From Adiantum capillus-veneris (Eukaryota; Streptophyta; Polypodiopsida; Polypodiales; Pteridaceae): a DNA stretch of 64,000 bases. Where the stretch lies: positions 9,300,648-9,364,647 of the forward strand of contig CM043968.1 of assembly GCA_014529385.2 (NCBI GenBank), given 5' to 3'. Positions 57,520 to 64,000 of the stretch are shown here, piece by piece (the stretch's first letter is position 1; every line of letters begins with the position of its first letter). A model generated the notes under the pieces. It did not search any database. It saw only the letters and a list, made by a program, of their open reading frames with translations, and was not told the origin of the DNA. Position numbers and translations under genes: made by a program.

Positions 57520-57849
57520 GGGGGACAAGGGAATAGAAAAATTCAATGGGGAAGATATTCGCCATCCACATCATCAACTGGAAGGAAGTGTTATGAATGT
57601 GGAAGAATGGGACACGTAGCAAAAGACTGCTACACAAACAATCCTTGTAGCAAATGTGGTAAGAAGGGACACCCACATTCTCAATGCTACTCAAATGGAG
57701 GCAGTAGCAGTGGAGAAAGCAGCAGTAGTAGAAGCAACAACAGAAGCAATGAAGGCAAGAGACTCAAAAAAGGCTCAGCTCACATGGTAGAGACGAAGAA
57801 GACGAAGAAGAAAAAGGAGAGACCAACCTTGTCTTTTATGAAGACATAA
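57520..57849 (+). pseudogene. Gag remnant with double CCHC zinc knuckle
   Basis: The ATG at 57520 gives MGDKGIEKFNGEDI, the start of many copia Gag proteins. Immediately afterwards a deletion joins it, out of frame, to the C-terminal part: STGRKCYECGRMGHVAKDCY and then NNPCSKCGKKGHPHSQCYSN. These are two adjacent CCHC knuckles, followed by a Ser/Asn-rich and Lys-rich tail, ending at 57847-57849. The whole capsid core (normally about 200 residues) is missing. The knuckle-bearing frame itself is open from about 57560 to the stop and could bind nucleic acid if expressed, but no start codon for it is evident except 57607. Confidence 0.8.
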
Positions 57850-58005
57850 TTTGAAGCTGTAGCCTAGGGGAGTACTTTTATTTTCTTGTGTGGGGTTTTG
57901 TCAGCCTGTGTGGATTTTACCATCCTGTGTGGATACTAGCTTATCATCCTGTGTGGATCATGCATCTTCAGTATTTTTTCATAGTCCAAACCTCAAGGGG
58001 AAGAT

Positions 58006-58318
58006 TGTAAAGTGTGAGCTTTGTCCTAAAGTGTGAGTCAAGGAGAGAAGAGTGGAATTATCCCACATGCTGTGGAGCAAAGCTGTAGAGCTACTTAAAG
58101 CTCATTTCATGAATGAATAAACACAACTCTATTTTGCACTACATGCTTGTCTATGGTGAGCCTGTGCTAAGCTAAGTCAATACTCAAGATTGTGTTTATG
58201 AGTCCAAGCTAATTCTATCTTGGAACCTAATTCACTTGAGTGATAATCTTGCTTACACACACGCTTGCACTATGTTTCCCTTTCATCCACCCTAGCTAGC
58301 ATGATCCAATTCCTTACA
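58006..58318 (+). repeat. 3' LTR of the small element
   Basis: 313 bp with TG...CA ends, after the polypurine tract at 57993-58004. Confidence 0.88.
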
Positions 58319-58521
58319 ATGCACACTCCCACTATACCCTGAGAGTCCTTGGTTTGGAGTTGAATATACTGCTTGCTAAGTCCTTGTACGTGCTACATTG
58401 AAATAGGTTTCTGTGAGAAGCTTCATATAATTTCGCTAAAGAGAGAATTTTGTGAGTGGACGGATAAGCTAGAGGGATTAGTTTCCAGCTTATTTTCTGA
58501 GTGGATGGATCAATTGCGAGA

Positions 58522-60089
58522 TGTCATAATAACTAATATCTAGTTCTCCTAAATGATTTTCTCATGTTAAACTGATCATTTAATACGGGGAAGTACCAGG
58601 GGAGAAAAAGCTAGAATACTAGTTAAACTGGTAGACTGGTCACAGTAGGGATCCAAAGGAGGGAAAATAGGGATCCAAAGGGGGGGCCATCTACAAAAGA
58701 GCAATGTGCAACAATGGGATTCAAAGACCCTAAGGTTCAGCCCATTAAGACTTCCAAAATGCTAAGGTTCCAAAATTCAAAGGTTATGTCCAATGGTCAA
58801 ACTCTAGGTAAAATTGAATCTTTATGTGAAGACCATAAAGTCTTCACATATCCCTAGATAGGAGGGGGCAAGCCCAAATTGTAGAGGAGGAGAGAGAAAC
58901 ACACACACTCACACACTCTAGCAGTCTCCCTTTACACAAAGGAATAGGGGACACATGTCAGCTCTCTAGCCCAGTTGCCCCCAAGGTGCATTCAAATCCT
59001 ATTGGACGGCCATAGAGGTGGATCAATGAGAATTAGGCTAGAGTACATCTAGTTTATTTCATTTTAAAACACTTGATAAAAGAACCAATAGAAATTAAGC
59101 TCTCTAGAAGACTATTGGACAGTCTCCCAAGGGGTCTAATGAGCATTTAGCAGCCCAATGGCTTGCCTGATTCCTATTGGCCAAAAGACGAAGGGGTCCA
59201 ATGAGAGCTTAATTGCATTATTTAATTACCTAAAGCTCTCACAAAAGAGGAAAGGGGGACACATGTCGCAAGGCTATCACTTATGCTTCTTAATTGTCAT
59301 TGGCTAAGCTTTACAGGGCCAATGGGATGGCAACAGGTGCAATTAGCAAGAGGGGTCAACCAAGAGAGAGAGGTGGCTGATTTTTGCAAGGATTATTACT
59401 TACACACTCACACAAGCTCATGTGTGAAGTAAAGAAGACTCTCTCTCATTCTCAAGCTTTAATGGAAAGCTCATCTCTACTCCAAGCTTGTGAGGAGAGA
59501 GGCCTACACCAAAAACTCTTGGCTTTCTGATACAAATCCAACCAAGAGCCAAGCTCCAATGCATTTTCATCTCCTCTACCATACTAATTACTAAGCTATG
59601 CTAAGCTATTATGAGTGATTATGTGAGGAGATATACTTGTTTCTCGTAAGAATATTCCTTCTTCCTCTGAATCTACTCTCATATCCTGCTAGCTCTTAGC
59701 ATCTTCGAAGGTGTGTGAGGTCCTGAGACCGTGAGGGAATTGATGTTGTGTTTTATAAGTGTGAGCTCAGGGCTTGAAGCTTCCATCTTCATTGCACCAG
59801 CAAGTTACAAAGCATTGTATTGTAAAATGTCTCCCTTGATGGGGGAACCTATAATACAAAGCCTTTTGGAGGGGGGACTGGCTCCATGCAAATCTGGTCC
59901 TCAATCGTTGTCAATAGCTTAATTTCTCTCTCTTTTTGAAGTATATTTCATGCCTATCTAACTAGGTGTTATGTTTTTGTTGCTCTCTCCATCCAAGCAC
60001 TCTTGCTATGCTCATTAGGAATCTATTCTAATGAAATGCTCACTATGTCCACTACACACAAGTTACTAGATCTACCATTGAATGTTACA
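58522..60089 (+). repeat. 5' LTR of element C
   Basis: 1568 bp, from TGTCATAATAACTAATATC to GAATGTTACA. It follows the element B LTR throughout with scattered substitutions and indels. Confidence 0.93.
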
Positions 60090-60090
60090 T

Positions 60091-60102
60091 TGGTATCAGA
60101 GC
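60091..60102 (+). other. Primer-binding site (tRNA-iMet type), element C
   Basis: TGGTATCAGAGC, 1 nt after the LTR. Confidence 0.95.
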
Positions 60103-60505
60103 ACAAGGTTCCTCTTTTCTTACTCAATAAGGGAGGTCCTCAAGCTAACTATAAATGGTTGGTATTATTAATTGCAATTGAGTAAGTAGAATAGGGATTT
60201 TTCAGCCTTGTAGTGCACCTGCTTCGTGCAGATAATGGGGCATCACCATCGAGAGCTGTGGTCTTAATAGTGGAGTCCTACAGGGATTGCCTATGTCTTA
60301 ACCACTATTGAGCTATTAGAAGCTTGACATGAGTCGGTACTGTTTTGGTGTTGAAAGACCCTCTCTTCTATTACTTGCAATTAATGATAACCGAGCCACA
60401 GGTATAGGAGCTTGAGTTCTTTTCTAAAGGGGTTAAGAGGAGTAGCAACTAGGGCTTGAAGTGCCACATTACACCTAAGAAATTTTACACCTAAAATTTG
60501 TTAGA

Positions 60506-62021
60506 ATGGTTGACAATAGTAAAGAGAGTGAAATTAATGTCGATAGCTTTGATTTTGCTAATGAACATGCTACTAATGATGGCCCAATGCTTGTTAATCA
60601 CCTTGTTTCTAGGCTTTCGCAAGCCATGGGAAATCCATCCCTCCAAAGTGAAGTGCAATGGCAGCTACGTGCTCATGGGATTCTCCAAACTCCCCACCAA
60701 GAAGAGAAAGCACCTAGGAAGCCTCCTTGTGAGTCTTCCAAAAGAGGCCTCTCTCCGGTCAGGGAAGACGAAGAGGATCCGTACGAAGGGCTCAAAAATC
60801 AACTACTTGACGACACATCTCCTTCCCAAAGGAGAACTCAAGAGCCCCCACAAAAAGAACAACAAGAAGTGAGTCTCCTGCCACCTCGATAGAGATGGCT
60901 CCATGAAGATGATGGGCAAAACACTCTCCAACACCCCCTAAATGGAGAAAACCATCGCACACTTCTCCACATCATAATTCAAAGAGGGATGACAAAAAAC
61001 AAGAGAATAAAAAGGTGAGAAAGAGGTCACCCTCTTCTCCATCTTCTTCATCCTCTTCCTCTTATGAAGAAAGTGATGGTGCAAACAAGGAGGAACAAGG
61101 GAAGAAAAAGGTGAGAAATAGGTCACCCTCTTCTCCATCCTCTCAAATACTTCCTCCTCTGAAGAAAGTGATGGTGCAACTTTTGAACCACCAAAAATAA
61201 GAGGCCATAGGATTCTCCTATGCCCCGTGGAAGAGGTCATCCAAGCTCAAAAAGTTCAAAGAGGGAGGAAAGAACATCTCTTTCCTTACCTACGATGACA
61301 CCTTTGGTGCTACGGACAAAGTCTTGGCATTCATCCAACAATTCGATGCGGCGTTTGGAGATGAGGGCTTCATGGAGTCCTCTAAGCTATGCCATGTAGC
61401 TATGCATTTTCAAAAGTCTGCTAGACAATGGTGGTCTAGCCTAAGGGAAAATGCTGAAGCTCCACGAACATGGAAAGCTTTAAGAGATTCCATCATGAAG
61501 TAGTTTTTGGCTATCGATGCCAAGACAAAGTACTCACTGAATGGCGAAGCTTGAAGCTCTCTCCCTACGAATCTATCCACAAGTATGTAGACAAGTTTTG
61601 GGACTTACATCTCAAAGCCGCTTTCTTGAAAAATATGGATTTTGGAGAGCAAAAACAACAATTTTGTGCGGGTCTAACTGAAAATATGGCAGAGTATGTC
61701 AACTCCCAAAGGCCACACACCATATCTGCAGTCATACACCATACCATGGTCGCTTCACGAATCAATTTCCAACAAGGGGCTAAGAGAAGTCTTAAGCCCA
61801 CGGAGAACAAGGACCGTAACAATGAGCCTAAGGGGAAGGACAATGTCCAAAATTCTCCTAAAGGCAACGCCAACAACAACAAAGCTAAGGAGAATGGAGT
61901 TTATAAAGGCAAAAATAAACTCTCTTCTGAAGAGCTTGAATGTTATCGTAAAGATAACAACTGTTTCAAGTGCGGGGAGCAAGGGCATGCTTATCATGCT
62001 TGCCCCCACAAGAATACATGA
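60506..62021 (+). pseudogene. Gag of gypsy element C (broken)
   Basis: The N-terminal open frame 60506-60892 (MVDNSKESEINVDSFDFANE, RLSQAMGNPSLQSEVQWQLR) has no internal stop. The Ser/Arg-rich insert follows at about 60.93-61.19 kb in another frame (RKRSPSSPSSSSSSSYEESD). The capsid core is at 61.25-61.77 kb (SARQWWSSLRENAEAP, QQFCAGLTENMAEYV), broken by a TAG at 61501. The zinc knuckle CFKCGEQGHAYHACP lies at about 61.97-62.01 kb. The frame then ends at a TGA where elements A and B continue into protease. Confidence 0.9.
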
Positions 62022-62099
62022 AATGAGCCTCCTAGAGCTACCTTGGTCGAAATCCAAGAAGAGGAAGCTCCCCACAAAGGATTTCCTCTATGACATGCT

Positions 62100-63021
62100 T
62101 GGGGAAAGGTAAGAGGACATGATGCTTTTATTCTCTTTGACCCTGGTTCTACTCACCATTTCATATCCACAGAGTTGGCCACCAAGCTGGCATTCAATCC
62201 TATGAGATGGGAGCTATCCCCCCATCAATGGTGCTTTCAAGGGGCAAGAAGCTTCATTTATTCCCTTCATTGAGAAATTGAGGCTCCATGTCCAAAGGTA
62301 TGTGGACAAAAGAGGACTTCTTTATCTCTCCTCTCAAGCATGAGGATGTAATCCTAGGGGCACCATGGTTTGATCGCATGGCTGCCAATGTTAAATTCCC
62401 TAAAAGACAAATCTACTTTAGGTTCAGGGAAAAAGATATGTACATAGATGCTAAGGAGTTGGGTAACACCATACCCATTGCACATACGCAAGCTTTCAAT
62501 AAGTCAATAAAAAGATCTATTTTCATGTACATGATTTTTGTTAAAGATTCTCAAAATGAACCTAATGCTTTAGCGAAAGAAAATATAAACAATACAAGGA
62601 ATTAGGGTTATCCACTTTTCTCAAGGGATTTAAAGACGTTTTTATTGACGACGACATCCCTTGTGAACTACCTCCTCGACGAGGCAATGATGACCATGCA
62701 ATCAAACTTCTTCCAAGAAGTTCACCGCCTAATAAACCTCCTTATAGATTTTCTCAAGATCAACAAGAGGAGATTATGTGGCAAGTGCATGAGTGAGTTG
62801 AGAAGGGCATGGTTAGGCCTAGCTCATCTCCATTTTGTTCACCCGTGCTATTAGTGCAAAAGAAAGACGGCACATACCGTATGTGTGTCAACTATAGAGC
62901 ACTAAATAGAATCCGTATCAAGAATAGGTTTCCTGTTCCAGGGGTAGAAGACCTATTTGATAAGCTACAAGGGTCAACCTACTTCGGTAGGATTGACCTA
63001 AAAGTGGCTACCATCAAATAA
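62100..63021 (+). pseudogene. Protease and RT N-terminal half of element C (broken)
   Basis: The protease region reads ILFDPGSTHHFIS near 62.13 kb. Frame 62288-62605 has VILGAPWFDRMAANVKF. The RT starts in broken frames (ELPPRRGN-like text) and continues at 62809-63021 with [40 protein letters not shown] and [17 protein letters not shown] of the family has become VNYRALN. Confidence 0.88.
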
Positions 63022-64000
63022 GGATAGTTGATCAAGACATTGCAAAGACTGCATTTCACACTACGTTTGGTCTTTACGAATACATTGTCATGCCTTTTGG
63101 CTTGACCAATGCACCAACCACATTCAACCGCTTGATGGAGAAACTATTCAGGCCTCACTGAACCTTTACTGGAGTGTTCTTTGATTATATAATCATCTAC
63201 TCTAATTCACTGGACGAACACAAGCAACCTCCAGGTAATATTTCAAGTTTTACGAGAGAATAAACTCTATATTAATGAAAAGAAAAGTGAGTTTTTCTTA
63301 CAAGAGATTCAATATTTAGGTCACATTATCTCTCAAGATGGCATCCAAATGGATCCATCAAAGCTAGAGGTAATAAAAGGATAGCCTAATCCAAGGAATC
63401 TACATGAACTAAGAAGCTTTATAGGTATGTGTGCATAATATAGACGCTTCATAACAAAGTTCTCACAAATCACGGGACCATTACATGACCTAGCAAAGAA
63501 AAATGCTAGGTGTACATGGTCTGCCAAGGAGAACAATGCTTTCAAAATCCTTAAAGAAAAGCTTATCTCTCAACCTCTGCTTACACTGCCGGGTCTCTCA
63601 AAGCCATTTGAGGTCCAATCTGACGCTTGTGGTGATTGCTTTGGAGCTGTTTTGCTCCAAGAAGGGCATGCCATAGCCTATGAAAGACGAAGGCTTGACC
63701 CTGTTGAGCAAGCTCTAGGAATATATGAAAAGGAAATCCTTGCAGATCTACATGCCTTAGACTCGTGGAAGCACTATTTATTGGGGACTCCTTTCATTCT
63801 GCGGACGGATCACCAAAGCCTTAAGTACTTCATGACGCAGACCAAGCTATCCAACAAACAAATGAGGTAGGCAAATTTCCTTTGAAATTTCATTTTCATA
63901 TTGCTGACATTGCTGGCAAGCATAATCAAGTAGCCAATGCACTCTCAATACGGCCGAGAGTGAATGTGGTTTCCAAACTCATGTTGGTCTATCTGCTATG
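63022..64000 (+). pseudogene. RT C-terminal half and RNase H of element C (broken)
   Basis: The catalytic box reads FFDYIIIY near 63.18 kb: the second catalytic Asp is replaced by Tyr, so this RT would be inactive even if the frame were whole. Further stops occur (TAG near 63382, TAA near 63437). RNase H follows with FEVQSDACGDCFGAVLLQEG and the open frame 63652-63870 (GIYEKEILADLHALDSWKHY, RTDHQSLKYFMTQTKLSNKQ). The window ends in the segment leading to integrase. Confidence 0.9.

Larger units (their letters stand above)
56013..58318 (+). mobile_element. Small Ty1/copia-like LTR element, internally deleted (non-autonomous)
   Basis: The 3' LTR is 58006-58318 (TGTAAAGTGTGAGC to CCTTACA), preceded by the polypurine tract CAAGGGGAAGA. 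The matching 5' LTR is truncated at its outer end and survives from about 56013 to 56222, followed by a primer site (TGGTATTAGAG at 56225). The 1.8-kb interior encodes only a Gag start and a zinc-knuckle protein. No protease, integrase or RT is present, so mobility would depend on another element. Confidence 0.85.
58522..64000 (+). mobile_element. Ty3/gypsy LTR retrotransposon C, cut by the window end
   Basis: The 5' LTR, primer site, gag, protease, RT and RNase H are all in the order and wording of element B. The window ends in the RNase H-integrase linker. Its Gag N-terminus is the only one of the three with no stop in the first 128 codons, but the rest has several frame breaks and the RT active site is mutated. 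Confidence 0.93.

Overview
This window looks like gene-poor, repeat-dense nuclear DNA of a land plant with a large genome. Evidence: Ty3/gypsy elements with tRNA-iMet primer sites and 1.6-kb LTRs, a nested Ty1/copia element, GT-AG introns, a beta-tubulin fragment with the plant-type first intron donor, and an antisense pentatricopeptide-repeat (PPR) pseudogene. The PPR wording and the presence of a Penelope-like element make me favour a fern or another seed-free vascular plant; this is inference, and a gymnosperm is not excluded. There is nothing bacterial, and I saw no rRNA, tRNA or CRISPR array.

Layout. 1-5 kb: a LINE reverse-transcriptase scrap, then a scrambled minus-strand gypsy remnant with an inverted RT block. 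5.9-6.9 kb: the last exons of a host gene on the plus strand, the only region that still reads as a clean coding sequence. 7.1-7.5 kb: a long hairpin framed by microsatellites. 7.7-9.4 kb: the antisense PPR pseudogene. 12.6-27.1 kb: gypsy element A, split by a 6.4-kb copia element with a perfect 5-bp target duplication. 27.6-28.0 kb: a second copia integrase scrap. 31.5-40.3 kb: gypsy element B, nearly complete. 40.9-43.7 kb: a Penelope-like element (PLE) with a 513-codon RT and a downstream hammerhead ribozyme, flanked by a 1.15-kb direct duplication of host/LTR sequence. 44.9-50.7 kb: mostly unassigned DNA with large microsatellites. 50.7-51.05 kb: beta-tubulin exon-1 pseudogene. 52.6-53.3 kb: compound tandem repeat next to an unidentified broken coding region (53.3-54.3 kb). 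56.0-58.3 kb: a small LTR element whose only recognisable protein domain is a zinc knuckle. 58.5-64.0 kb: gypsy element C, cut off by the window end.

Elements A, B and C are one family: same LTR, primer site, a Ser/Arg-rich Gag insert, CCHC knuckle, protease, RT, RNase H, integrase and (seen in A and B) a chromodomain-like tail. All three carry stops or frameshifts, so none looks autonomous. The most interesting locus is the PLE: it combines an RT without a visible GIY-YIG endonuclease domain, a hammerhead ribozyme, long cytosine homopolymers and an abnormally long flanking duplication.
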